Source of the DNA: Paenibacillus prosopidis
Lineage (GTDB): Bacteria > Bacillota > Bacilli > Paenibacillales > Paenibacillaceae
Assembly (NCBI RefSeq): GCF_003337375.1
Contig: NZ_QPJD01000001.1
Coordinates: forward strand, 449,248 to 513,247
Reading direction: 5' to 3'
DNA: 64,000 nucleotides
Numbering within the stretch: the stretch's first letter is position 1; every line of letters starts with the position of its first letter. Of the stretch, positions 8,800-17,565 are shown one piece after another. The position numbers and the translations under genes are program-made. The notes beneath the pieces were generated by a model. It had not been told where the DNA came from and did no database searches. It saw nothing but the letters and a program-made list of their open reading frames with translations.

Positions 8800-10146
8800 G
8801 TGTTATTATTTATCGTTCTAGCAGCCATTACGGTGCTGCTGCTTCTTATCACGGTTGTTAAGCTGAATCCTTTTGTCGCCCTCATCGTCACGGCGATCGG
8901 TACCGGGCTTGCCGCCGGTATGCCTTTGTTCACTACCGAAGATCATACGGGTATCATTGATTCAATCAAAACGGGTATGGGCAATACGCTCGGTTTCCTA
9001 GCCGTCGTGCTTGCACTTGGCACCATGCTGGGTAAAATGATGGCGGAATCCGGAGGCGCTGAACGCATCGCCCGGACGCTAATCCGTCTCTTCGGCGAAA
9101 AAAATGTCCATTGGGCCATGATGTTCGTCGCATTTCTCGTCGGCATTCCGGTGTTTTTCCAAGTCGGCTTCGTTCTGCTCATTCCGCTTGTATTTACGAT
9201 TGCCAGACAAACCGGCGTATCGCTTGTCAAAATCGGTGTGCCGCTAGTCGCGGGCTTATCGGTTGTGCATGGACTTGTTCCTCCTCATCCGGCTGCGATG
9301 GCAGCGGTGGGTATTTTCGACGCCGATGTTGGAAGAACCATTTTGTATGCCCTAATTGTCGGGCTTCCGACTGCTATTCTCGCAGGTCCGTTGTATGGGA
9401 ATTGGATCGGCAACCGGATCCATAAGTCCGTCCCTAAGGAAATGGGTGATCAGCTTACGGAGAACGGTGATACGAATAAGCTGCCTGGTTTCTTCAATAC
9501 GTTATTCACGATTCTGGTTCCTGTATTTCTCATGCTCATCGCCTCGATCGCGGATTTGGCTCTGGAGAAAGGCACAATCCTGTTTCAGGCATGCAAATTT
9601 GTCGGCGACCCGATCGTCGCGCTGCTTATCGCTACTATCTATTCCTTCTTCAGTCTTGGCTTCTTCCGCGGCATGAGCCGTGACCGTATTCTCAAATTTA
9701 CGAATGATTGCTTGGCGCCTACGGCTACGATCCTGCTCGTTATCGGTGCCGGCGGCGCATTTAACCGGGTGCTGCTCGATTCGGGCATCGGTGATTATAT
9801 CGCGGAGATTGCCACTGCCTCGAACCTATCGCCGATTCTTCTCGGCTGGGGAATCGCGGCCATGATCCGTGTCGCTACAGGCTCGGCCACCGTCTCGATG
9901 ATGACGGCAGCAGGTATTGTCGCTCCAATCGCGGCCATTGTTCCGGGTGTAAATGTCGAGCTGCTTGTTCTAGCTACCGGCGCTGGTTCACTCATTTTAT
10001 CCCATGTCAATGACTCCGGGTTTTGGCTTATTAAGGAATACTTCGGCATGACGGTCAAGGAAACGCTTATGACATGGACTGCCTTAGAGACGATTATTTC
10101 CGTTGCAGCGCTTGCGTTTATCCTTACGTTGGACTTATTTGTTTAA
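8800..10146 (+). CDS. GntP-family permease (gluconate/organic acid)
   Basis: 448 residues from a GTG at 8800, preceded by GGGAGG at an 8-base gap. There are 12 or more hydrophobic segments. Family-typical blocks include the GMGNTLGFLAVVLALGTMLG region, MMAESGGAERIA, GLVPPHPAAMAA and the C-terminal HVNDSGFWL. These proteins take up gluconate or related sugar acids by proton symport. No gluconate kinase is adjacent, so substrate is uncertain. It sits 78 bases after the YesN gene on the same strand and may be read through from it. A bidirectional terminator lies downstream at 10337. Confidence 0.9.
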   Translation: MLLFIVLAAITVLLLLITVVKLNPFVALIVTAIGTGLAAGMPLFTTEDHTGIIDSIKTGMGNTLGFLAVVLALGTMLGKMMAESGGAERIARTLIRLFGEKNVHWAMMFVAFLVGIPVFFQVGFVLLIPLVFTIARQTGVSLVKIGVPLVAGLSVVHGLVPPHPAAMAAVGIFDADVGRTILYALIVGLPTAILAGPLYGNWIGNRIHKSVPKEMGDQLTENGDTNKLPGFFNTLFTILVPVFLMLIASIADLALEKGTILFQACKFVGDPIVALLIATIYSFFSLGFFRGMSRDRILKFTNDCLAPTATILLVIGAGGAFNRVLLDSGIGDYIAEIATASNLSPILLGWGIAAMIRVATGSATVSMMTAAGIVAPIAAIVPGVNVELLVLATGAGSLILSHVNDSGFWLIKEYFGMTVKETLMTWTALETIISVAALAFILTLDLFV

Positions 10147-10336
10147 TATCATTGCGGAGGCAGAAAGGATAGGATGCATGGTGGCTGGTAAATCCGCTCT
10201 CCAAATGCATCACTTGGGCGGATAATCGCAGTGCGGCCTGGATGGAGTGCATTAGAAACTAGATGAACGGACATCAGATTTACCTGCGTACCGGCACGCC
10301 GCTTCATCCGATGTCTCCGCTATCCAAAGATAAATA
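10147..10336. other. Intergenic stretch, no gene seen
   Basis: No convincing ORF or motif was found. There is a short ATG frame of 15 codons near 10182, with no support. This stretch marks the edge between the GC-richer transporter region and the AT-richer island. Confidence 0.4.
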
Positions 10337-10380
10337 AAAAGAAGCGCCTTATATTAAAAATATAAGGGGCTTCTTTTACT
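10337..10380. terminator. Bidirectional terminator hairpin
   Basis: The 19-bp arms (10337-10355 and 10359-10377, one mismatch) have A-rich sequence on one side and TTCTTTT on the other. It can serve the GntP gene (plus) and the unknown minus-strand gene that ends at 10376. Confidence 0.75.
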
Positions 10381-10576
10381 TTCTTTTCACCTGTTTGCTT
10401 ACTTCAAAGGCATCTTTAATGTACTTCTTCAATTCTTTAGAGCCTTTTCGAGGGCTTTTGAGGGAAGCGACTATTTTTTGAGAAGCTTTTACCCCCAATT
10501 TCCGTCCGTTCAGTTCTATCATGATCACCGCCCGATAATTGGGTTTACGCTTTAACTCAACGTAATTAGGTTTCAA
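10376..10576 (-). CDS. Small basic protein of unknown function
   Basis: 66 residues, strongly Lys/Arg-rich (MKPNYVELKRKPNYRAVIMI; C-terminus SKQVKRK). I do not recognise a family. It lies 8 bases downstream of the 10585-11214 gene on the same strand and ends in a terminator, so the two probably form an operon. A small basic protein beside a larger acidic one could be a toxin/immunity-like or DNA-binding pair; this is only a guess. Confidence 0.5.
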   Translation of the reverse strand: MKPNYVELKRKPNYRAVIMIELNGRKLGVKASQKIVASLKSPRKGSKELKKYIKDAFEVSKQVKRK

Positions 10577-10584
10577 CCAACAAA

Positions 10585-11214
10585 TTAAGAATGGAACGGA
10601 CCGATATCTTTTATAATGACAAACTCCGGCTTCAGCAAATAATCAATGGGATAAATATCATTTCTAGAGGAAATTAAAGCTTTGAACAAAGCAATAGGCT
10701 TTCTATCTTCCTTATCGGTGTAGTGGTAACCAAGCTTCTCGGGCTCTTCAAGTTGAACAATAACGAAGGCGTCTTCTTGATTATTCAATTTATAAATGAC
10801 ATTATTCGATTGAAACACATTCTCCCAATGGTCTAATGTGATCAAATGAAACTCCGTACTTCGCCACTCTGTTCGAATAACCTTGAAAGCTTGATTTTTC
10901 ATAAGATCAACAAATCGGTCAAGTTGGAGATTTAATTCAATTCCAGTAATATAACCGTCATCATCCATATCATTGCCATACTCTGTATCATATCCATTCT
11001 CATAATCAGCTTCGAATGTATGCGCAGCAACCGACATTTTATCAAGAGATGATGCAATATTTGGGTCTGTGAGATAAGGAATGCTAATTTGATGAATATT
11101 TATATGCTGTGCAAGCTCGTTTTCTGATTCTAAATTTTTTGTGGAAAATTCTGAAGGCTTTAAATAAATGTAGCCCATATCTGGATAAGAACCGTAGAAA
11201 CAAGTTATTTTCAT
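10585..11214 (-). CDS. Acidic protein of unknown function
   Basis: 209 residues from ATG 11214, preceded by GGGGGAG; the frame extends upstream to 11337 but that start lacks a ribosome binding site. The protein is acidic, with an Asp/Gly-rich patch (DTEYGNDMDDDGYITG, about residues 89-104). No membrane segment or catalytic motif was recognised. It is probably co-transcribed with the small basic protein at 10376. It could be an immunity-type protein, but nothing proves it. Confidence 0.6.
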   Translation of the reverse strand: MKITCFYGSYPDMGYIYLKPSEFSTKNLESENELAQHINIHQISIPYLTDPNIASSLDKMSVAAHTFEADYENGYDTEYGNDMDDDGYITGIELNLQLDRFVDLMKNQAFKVIRTEWRSTEFHLITLDHWENVFQSNNVIYKLNNQEDAFVIVQLEEPEKLGYHYTDKEDRKPIALFKALISSRNDIYPIDYLLKPEFVIIKDIGPFHS

Positions 11215-11286
11215 TTTGATCTCCCCCATAAAATGTAATATGTATAAGACGCAGCAACTGCCAAAAGGTTTCCTGTTGTAAAATGT

Positions 11287-11318
11287 AAACTCAGCTCTAT
11301 TACGGGCTGAGTTTTTTC
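11287..11318 (+). terminator. Terminator-like hairpin upstream of the nuclease-helicase operon
   Basis: The arms AAACTCAGC (11287-11295) and GCTGAGTTT (11306-11314) with a T run after them look like a plus-strand terminator. No plus-strand gene precedes it in the last 1.1 kb. On the minus strand it would lie in the 5' leader of the gene at 11214, downstream of a very short ORF with an excellent ribosome binding site (GAGGAGG before ATGATG near 11408). Confidence 0.5.
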
Positions 11319-11503
11319 TTTGTATGCAAACAACCATTCCCTAACACGGATGCGTCTAACGATTTTTAGTTTTTTATTAATCCAATTGTATAGGTCTTCA
11401 CCATCATTCCTCCTCAAAAAAGCCCATTTAAGCAGGACTCTTCACCTAATTTGTCGAATTATACCAAAACAATTCAAAAAATTATTTACAAGAAGGTGCC
11501 CTA

Positions 11504-13384
11504 GTGATCGTATATAGCAGTTCTGTTGCTGAATTTAAAGAGGCAGTCGATGATAATAAAATAGCAATTAATATTGAATCAGCGTTTAAAGAGAAACTAG
11601 GGAAGCGTCCGTCCGTATCGGAATGGCGTTCATGGAATAATTCTATGCAGTTTATGGAGCGTATTATTCGTAATTCGAAGGTTGCTGACGACTGTGGGGT
11701 TATGATTGAATATAATATTCCAGCTACAAGTAAACGAATAGACTTCATCATCGCTGGACAAGACGAGCAGCATAATAGAAATTTTATTATTGTAGAGCTA
11801 AAGCAGTGGGAAGAAGCATGGACCACCGATAAAGAGGATATTGTCAAAACCTCTATAAACGGTGCAATTAGAGAAACAACTCATCCATCCTATCAAGCAT
11901 GGTCTTATAGACAGTTTATTGTTGATATGAATTCGGCTGTATATGATACAGATGTCACTGCACATTCTGTGGCATTCCTTCATAATTACCGCGAGAAAAC
12001 ACCGGAGCCGCTTAAAGCAGAGCAGTACGAGAAGACGATAATGGAAGCACCGTTATTCTTACAGCATGAGACAAGAAAACTACAAGAATTTATCTATAAA
12101 TATGTGGGTAAAGGCAAAGGGCTGCAGCTCCTTTATGACATAGAGAATGGAAAAATTACACCATCTAAATCTCTAGTTGATCATATTAATGCTCTGTTTG
12201 AAGGTAACTCCGAATTTGTATTGCTTGATGAGCAAAAGATTGCCTATGAAACAATCGTATCGCTGGCAAAGAAACAGGACAAGAAGCGAACTATTATTAT
12301 AAAAGGTGGTCCTGGTACAGGGAAGTCCGTTATATCTATGAATGCACTTGGAGGGCTATTGCGTAATAGCTTGAATACCAAATTTGTAGCACCTAACTCA
12401 TCATTTCGTAACGTTATGATTGAGATGCTTACGAAGCAAAGTTCAAGGTCAAAGATGCGAACTAAAAGTTTGTTTATGGGTTCAGGAAGTTTTGTGGAAA
12501 CGGAAGAGAATCAATTTGACGTACTTATTGTAGATGAAGCACACCGGCTTAAAGGAAAAGGCAGTTATATGTATATGGGTATTAATCAAGTTGAGGATAT
12601 CGTAAAAAGCGCAAGGACCAGTGTGTTCTTTATTGATGATCATCAAAGAATTCGTCCAGATGATATAGGTACAATTGCAGAAATTAAACGAATAGCTAAC
12701 AATCAAAATTGTGAAATTCATGAGTATACATTGCATGCACAATTCAGATGTGCAGGTGCAGAAGGGTATTTAAACTGGGTTGATGATTTATTGGGAATTC
12801 AGGAAACCGGTAATTATAACGGATGGGATAAGGACTCATTTGATTTTCGTGTGGTTGATTCACCACATCGGTTGTATGAGCTCATTAAGGATAAGCAAAG
12901 TAAAGGCCATAAAGCACGGATATTGGCGGGATATGCATGGGATTGGACTGCACCTAAGCAAGGAAATTCAAATGGACAGATCGAGGATGTTATCTTAGAT
13001 GAGCATCAATTTAAAATGCCTTGGAACGGTTATGCAATCCGTGAATCATGGGCCATTCATCCCGATGGAATTGATCAGGTAGGCTGTGTTCATACAACAC
13101 AAGGACTTGAATTCGACTATGTCGGCATTATTGTTGGAGACGATCTAAAGTACAATGCCGAAAGAGGAGAATTGTATTCAAATTATAATGACTATAAGGA
13201 TAAAACCGGGAAAAAGGGGCTTAAGAATAGCCCTGACAAGCTCAATGCCCTTGTTAAAAACATTTATAAAATACTAATGTCCCGAGGAATGAAAGGCTGC
13301 TACATTTTCTGTAGGGACCAATCGCTTCAAAATTACGTAATGGAAAGACTCTCTCGAACGATGAAGAGTGAGAACACTCAATAG
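11504..13384 (+). CDS. Nuclease-helicase fusion (PD-(D/E)XK plus DUF2075)
   Basis: 626 residues from GTG 11504 after AGAAGGTG. The N-terminal ~200 residues carry a PD-(D/E)XK-like nuclease core: RIDFIIAG (Asp80) and IIVELKQW (Glu98, Lys100). The helicase part has Walker A GGPGTGKS (268-275), Walker B IVDEAHRL (Asp344-Glu345) and FFIDDHQ, then the DUF2075 (schlafen-like superfamily 1) signature near VGCVHTTQGLEFDYVGII. Such proteins are thought to act on phage or foreign nucleic acid. It starts a tight operon: the MazG-like gene follows after 12 bases, then the PLD-helicase. Base composition is AT-rich compared with the operon partners, suggesting a mixed origin. Confidence 0.85.
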   Translation: MIVYSSSVAEFKEAVDDNKIAINIESAFKEKLGKRPSVSEWRSWNNSMQFMERIIRNSKVADDCGVMIEYNIPATSKRIDFIIAGQDEQHNRNFIIVELKQWEEAWTTDKEDIVKTSINGAIRETTHPSYQAWSYRQFIVDMNSAVYDTDVTAHSVAFLHNYREKTPEPLKAEQYEKTIMEAPLFLQHETRKLQEFIYKYVGKGKGLQLLYDIENGKITPSKSLVDHINALFEGNSEFVLLDEQKIAYETIVSLAKKQDKKRTIIIKGGPGTGKSVISMNALGGLLRNSLNTKFVAPNSSFRNVMIEMLTKQSSRSKMRTKSLFMGSGSFVETEENQFDVLIVDEAHRLKGKGSYMYMGINQVEDIVKSARTSVFFIDDHQRIRPDDIGTIAEIKRIANNQNCEIHEYTLHAQFRCAGAEGYLNWVDDLLGIQETGNYNGWDKDSFDFRVVDSPHRLYELIKDKQSKGHKARILAGYAWDWTAPKQGNSNGQIEDVILDEHQFKMPWNGYAIRESWAIHPDGIDQVGCVHTTQGLEFDYVGIIVGDDLKYNAERGELYSNYNDYKDKTGKKGLKNSPDKLNALVKNIYKILMSRGMKGCYIFCRDQSLQNYVMERLSRTMKSENTQ

Positions 13385-13396
13385 GAGGAGAAAAAT

Positions 13397-13723
13397 ATGC
13401 CTATATACAACAAACTTGTCCGCGATCGGATACCGGAAATTATAACGAAGCAAGGTTTGACTTTGACAACTAGAATCCTCGAAACTGACGAATATTTAAC
13501 GGAGCTGCGGACTAAGCTGCAGGAGGAAACAAGCGAATTTCTGGCTGCTGAATCGAGTAGCGAAGCCATCGAAGAGCTAGCCGATATGCTGGAGGTTATT
13601 CATGCTCTTGCTGATGCGCACGGGGCGTCCGTCCAAGAGCTGGAGCGAATACGCGCAGAGAAAGCGGACAAGCGGGGAGGCTTTAAAGACGGGATCTATC
13701 TGATCGAGGTGGAAGATGCCTGA
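13397..13723 (+). CDS. MazG-like nucleotide pyrophosphohydrolase
   Basis: 108 residues, ATG after AGGAGG. The opening YNKLVRDRIPEII and the metal-binding ELADMLEVIHAL helix, with an upstream EETSEF (Glu-x-x-x-Glu), are typical of the phosphoribosyl-ATP pyrophosphohydrolase-like/MazG superfamily, which hydrolyses NTPs or dNTPs to the monophosphate. Its end overlaps the start of the PLD-helicase by 8 bases, so the two are translationally coupled. In this defence setting it may deplete or edit nucleotides during infection; that is inference. Confidence 0.85.
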   Translation: MPIYNKLVRDRIPEIITKQGLTLTTRILETDEYLTELRTKLQEETSEFLAAESSSEAIEELADMLEVIHALADAHGASVQELERIRAEKADKRGGFKDGIYLIEVEDA

Positions 13724-15680
13724 TATTAAGCTTATTACAGAAAACCTTGCAGATGAACTAATCCCCAGCATTAAGAAGGCCTCGGGGATATACATATTAA
13801 CGTCTTTCGTCATGGAATCCGGGGTCATACTGCTTGCTCCGCACCTGAAGGAAGCCTTGAATAGAGGAGCAGAGGTCAAGCTGCTTGCTGGCGATTATCT
13901 ATTCGTATCTCAGCCGGAGGCGCTGCGCGCTTTACTTAACATTCATCCAAACATTGAAGCGAGATTATGGCGCAGCCGGGGCACATCCTTTCATCCAAAA
14001 GCCTACTTATTCGATTACAGCGACGGACAAGGGCTGTTCATAGTGGGCTCGTCCAATCTGTCTTTGTCTGCTTTTCGGATGGGTGTGGAATGGAATCTGG
14101 CCGTAAACGCTCAGGCTGAGCCTTTTACGTTCCAGCATGCGCTGGTGAATTTCATGAGGAATTTTTATCATGAATTTACCCAGCCGCTAAATGAAACGAC
14201 CATTGCTTATTACGAAACGGCCTACAAAGCCTATCATCAGAAATATCCAGAACTTGTCCAGTCAATTACCGAGATGGAGGAATCGGAGCTTATGCTCCCT
14301 CAGAAGGAGTACAAGCAGGAGGATGCTTCACCTAATGAGAAGTCGGCCTTAAGAAAGGCCCAGCAAGGAGCGCTTGAAGCGCTCGATATCACGTATGCGG
14401 AAGGCTATGACAAGGCGATGGTCGTTATGGCGACAGGGCTCGGAAAGACGTACCTGGCCGGCTTTTTCGCCAAAGAAAGGTTTCAGCGTGTTCTGTTTGT
14501 TGCTCATAGGGAAGAAATTCTGAATCAAGCGATGCGCTCCTTCTTTCACATTATGCCGGACAAAACGGCTGGACTATATAATGGCTCTGACAAAGAAACC
14601 GGAACGGATTTCGTGTTCGCGTCCATTTACACCTTGAGCACGAAAATGCACCGTGAACGATTTGATCCAGAGGCCTTTGATCTTATCGTAATCGATGAAT
14701 TTCACCATGCCGCAGCAAAATCGTACCAGACGGTATTGTCTTATTTTCATCCTAAATTTCTGCTAGGCATAACGGCTACGCCAGATCGTATGGACGGGAA
14801 AGATGTTTTTGCAATTTGCGATGGGAACGTAGCGTATCAGCTGCATTTTATCGAGGCGATCCAAAAGGGTTGGCTTTCTCCATTTCATTACTACGGCGTA
14901 TATGACGAAACGGATTATACCCAGCTTACCTGGCTAGGGACGAAATATGATGAAGACGAACTTCTCGCGGTTCAGTTGCGTGAAGAGGTAGCCTTCAACA
15001 TTTATGAAGCTTGGAATCGCCATAAGCAGACGCGAACAATTGGATTTTGCTCATCGATTATACAGGCAAATTTCCTGTCTGACTATTTTTCAAAGCAGGG
15101 CGTAGCAAGCCTGAGCTTGCACTCGGATACTCGTTCGATGACGAGACAGGAAGCGATTAGAAGGTTGGAAAGTGAAGAGCTTCAGATTATTTTCACAGTA
15201 GATCTATTCAATGAAGGCGTCGATATTCCAGCTGTCGATACGCTGCTGTTTGTAAGGCCGACTCAATCTCTTACGGTCTTTACGCAGCAGGTGGGGAGGG
15301 GGCTCCGGCTTCATGCTGGGAAACAGGCTTGCACGCTTATCGATCTGATTGGCAACTACCGAAATGCGGATATAAAGCTGAGTCTATTTGACACGGGAGC
15401 AAGAGATGAAGCCGCTGGAAAAAGAGAAAGCGTAACGCCAATCCCGCCGGCCGGCTGCATAATCGAGCTGGACATGAGCGTTATTGATATGCTCGAGGAG
15501 CTTGCCCGCAAGAAGCAACCGCGTAAGGATAAGCTGCGCAGCGTTTATTTAGAGGTAAAAGAAGAGCTCGGCCGCCGACCTCATTATTTGGAGCTCTATT
15601 TGCTAGGAAAAATGAGCAGCAAGGAGATCGTCAGGAATTCGGCTCATATGTCGGGTTTCTGTATTGGTGTAAGGAGCTGA
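13716..15680 (+). CDS. PLD-nuclease/superfamily 2 helicase, frameshifted near the C-terminus
   Basis: The open frame gives 654 residues. The N-terminal phospholipase-D-like nuclease has the HxK motif (His93, Lys95 in SFHPKAYLFD) and GSSNLS. The DEAD/DEAH helicase follows: Walker A ATGLGKT (239-245), Walker B IDEFHHA (Asp327-Glu328), motif III ITATPDR, and motif VI QQVGRGLRLH. At about 15632 the frame is lost: the next frame reads on as QEFGSYVGFLYWCKEL and continues to a stop at 16132 with family-like content. One missing base would explain it. Intact, the protein would be about 805 residues. It is either a recent pseudogene, a sequencing error, or a truncated but active enzyme. ATG 13716 overlaps the MazG-like gene. 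Confidence 0.85.
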   Translation: MPDIKLITENLADELIPSIKKASGIYILTSFVMESGVILLAPHLKEALNRGAEVKLLAGDYLFVSQPEALRALLNIHPNIEARLWRSRGTSFHPKAYLFDYSDGQGLFIVGSSNLSLSAFRMGVEWNLAVNAQAEPFTFQHALVNFMRNFYHEFTQPLNETTIAYYETAYKAYHQKYPELVQSITEMEESELMLPQKEYKQEDASPNEKSALRKAQQGALEALDITYAEGYDKAMVVMATGLGKTYLAGFFAKERFQRVLFVAHREEILNQAMRSFFHIMPDKTAGLYNGSDKETGTDFVFASIYTLSTKMHRERFDPEAFDLIVIDEFHHAAAKSYQTVLSYFHPKFLLGITATPDRMDGKDVFAICDGNVAYQLHFIEAIQKGWLSPFHYYGVYDETDYTQLTWLGTKYDEDELLAVQLREEVAFNIYEAWNRHKQTRTIGFCSSIIQANFLSDYFSKQGVASLSLHSDTRSMTRQEAIRRLESEELQIIFTVDLFNEGVDIPAVDTLLFVRPTQSLTVFTQQVGRGLRLHAGKQACTLIDLIGNYRNADIKLSLFDTGARDEAAGKRESVTPIPPAGCIIELDMSVIDMLEELARKKQPRKDKLRSVYLEVKEELGRRPHYLELYLLGKMSSKEIVRNSAHMSGFCIGVRS

Positions 15681-16132
15681 ACGAGTGTGAGGAAGCGGCT
15701 TATCTGCAATATGAGCGGTGGTTCAAAGAAGTGGAAAGCACGCTGATGGCCAAGAGCTATAAAATGGTTCTTTTGCTAGCAATGCTCGAAAGAGGAACTT
15801 CTAGATGGCATGCTCCTATTACTCCGCAAGAAGCAGCTCCTTTCTTCCATCGCTTCTTGACAGAGAAGGAATATCGGAGAAGGATCGATTTTTCGGATAA
15901 GAAGACGCTTCGATTAAAAGAGTATGACGAGCAGAAGGTGACAGCGTTAATTACGGATATGCCCATGAGTATGTGGAGCGGGAGCTCGAAGGGGCAGATT
16001 ACGTTCGACAATGGGGAGTTTAAGCCTCAGTTAGAGATTCAGTCGGAACATGCCGAGCTTGTGCATGTATGGACGAGAGAGATTTGCGAGTATCGGCTGC
16101 ATGGTTATTTTGAGAAGAAGGCTGAGATGTAG
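15632..16132 (+). pseudogene. Displaced C-terminal part of the PLD-helicase
   Basis: This frame continues the helicase protein beyond the frameshift, about 166 codons, from QEFGSYVGFLYW to EYRLHGYFEKKAEM. It contains a DMPMSMWSGSSKGQ segment like those at the end of related helicases. No ribosome binding site supports independent translation from the internal ATG at 15746. It should be read together with 13716-15680 as one broken gene. Confidence 0.7.
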
Positions 16133-16151
16133 ATAAAACATGGAGGGTCAT

Positions 16152-17039
16152 ATGAGCCAAAAGCAAATATCAACGACTGCTTTAGCGAGAGAATTAGGAA
16201 TACAGCCGAAGCAACTTTTCCAAACTTTAACGGATGCTGGATGTATTCAAAGAGAAGATGAGGCTTGGGTGTTAACTAATAAAGGAACTGAATTGGGTGG
16301 AACAACGAAGAGCCATCCTCAACACGGAACCTATATAGCATGGGATGACAATATAAAAAAATTTCTGTCTGAGCAAGGAGGGGCCGAAAAGCTAATAAGT
16401 GCAGTTGCACTTGGTAAGCATTTTAATATTTCCAAATTCAGAGTTAATCCCATTCTTTCTGAGCTTGGTATGGTTCAAAAAAGCGTTAAAGGTTGGATTG
16501 TGACGAAGCTGGGAGAAAGCTTGGGTGGCAAACAATTTGAATTTGAGCAAACCGGCATCCCTTACGTATCCTGGGAATCAAGCATACTTACAAATAAAAG
16601 ACTACTCGAAACCTTTCAGTCCGTTCAAGGAGTACCGGCAGAGGAAGCTAAAGAGGAAGAAAAACAACAACCTTCAATGATCAATTTTCGTGATAAATTT
16701 GAAGCCAAGCATCGTGCAGCTGATGGGCACTATGTTCGTTCTCGTGCAGAAATGTTAATTGATAATTGGCTATACATGTCGGAGATCGTCCATGCATATG
16801 AAAGGAGACTACCTGTGGAGGAAGAGGTCTATTGTGATTTTTATCTTCCTGTTGGAAAGGTTTATATTGAGTTTTGGGGCTTGGAGAACGATGGAAAATA
16901 TGTTGAACGGAAAAAAGAAAAACTAAAGGTTTACACAAAATACGGCTTTAACCTAATTGAACTTGTTGATAGTGATATCCAAAATCTTGACGATCTTCTA
17001 CCAAAGAAGCTGTTGAAATTCGGGATTCAAGCCTATTAA
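16152..17039 (+). CDS. Winged-helix plus PD-(D/E)XK-like protein
   Basis: 295 residues from ATG 16152 after TGGAGG. The N-terminal ~150 residues hold two similar segments, each resembling a small helix-turn-helix domain (TALARELGIQPKQLFQTLTD with VLTNKGTELGG, then ALGKHFNISKFRVNPILSEL with VTKLGESLGG). That pattern is like phage antirepressor C-terminal domains. The C-terminal ~110 residues resemble a restriction-endonuclease-like fold: RSRAEMLIDNWL, CDFYLP, YIEFWG, then a Lys-rich helix and FNLIEL. Thus a DNA-binding nuclease is likely. It follows the broken helicase by 19 bases and may belong to the same operon. AT-rich. Confidence 0.6.
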   Translation: MSQKQISTTALARELGIQPKQLFQTLTDAGCIQREDEAWVLTNKGTELGGTTKSHPQHGTYIAWDDNIKKFLSEQGGAEKLISAVALGKHFNISKFRVNPILSELGMVQKSVKGWIVTKLGESLGGKQFEFEQTGIPYVSWESSILTNKRLLETFQSVQGVPAEEAKEEEKQQPSMINFRDKFEAKHRAADGHYVRSRAEMLIDNWLYMSEIVHAYERRLPVEEEVYCDFYLPVGKVYIEFWGLENDGKYVERKKEKLKVYTKYGFNLIELVDSDIQNLDDLLPKKLLKFGIQAY

Positions 17040-17565
17040 GAACAAGCTTAAACGGTAATACTTTTGAAATAGCCAATCTAATAGAGGCAGAAGTGCTTCA
17101 GCCGAAATTGCCTAGTCCGTACCAGGGTGCTTCCCTTACGTAAAAAATGCTTTCGACATTTGCTGGCAAAAGATCATCTCCTCTTGATAATTAGATTGAG
17201 CTACAAGATACGGTAAGCAATAGAGTTTGCCTAAAGATCTATTATGGTTATCAAAGGTATAATATAGATTTCATGTTTGATAGTTTACGTATAAATTAGG
17301 TTCTTGAAATCAAAAGATTGTGAAAACAGAAATGCAAATAGGTCTAAATCAGGATTTATACAAAAAAATAAAGAATAACTAATAATCAATAAATAAGGAC
17401 TATAAATCTTGGACTATAAGGAAAAACAAGGTTAACTCGATGTTGATCTATTTAATGAGGGGTAGAACGTACTTTCGGTGACAGCTACTTGTCATAATGA
17501 TAGGCTATAATGGTGAGAGCACATCAATCAGAAATTGTACAGGTAGACAAAGGTGGGACACATCG
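17040..17565. other. Upstream region of the BREX operon
   Basis: About 520 bases with no supported gene. A short coding-like remnant (LIEAEVLQPKLPSPYQGASL) occurs near 17080-17145, ending at a stop. A TATAAT lies at 17506-17511, 54 bases before the chosen brxF start, with no good -35. It probably holds the BREX promoter. Confidence 0.45.

Noticed and set aside
17497-17565. Longer N-terminus for BrxF from ATG 17497
   Set aside because: No good ribosome binding site there, and the extra 23 residues look unlike the family; TTG 17566 has AAGGTGGG at good spacing.
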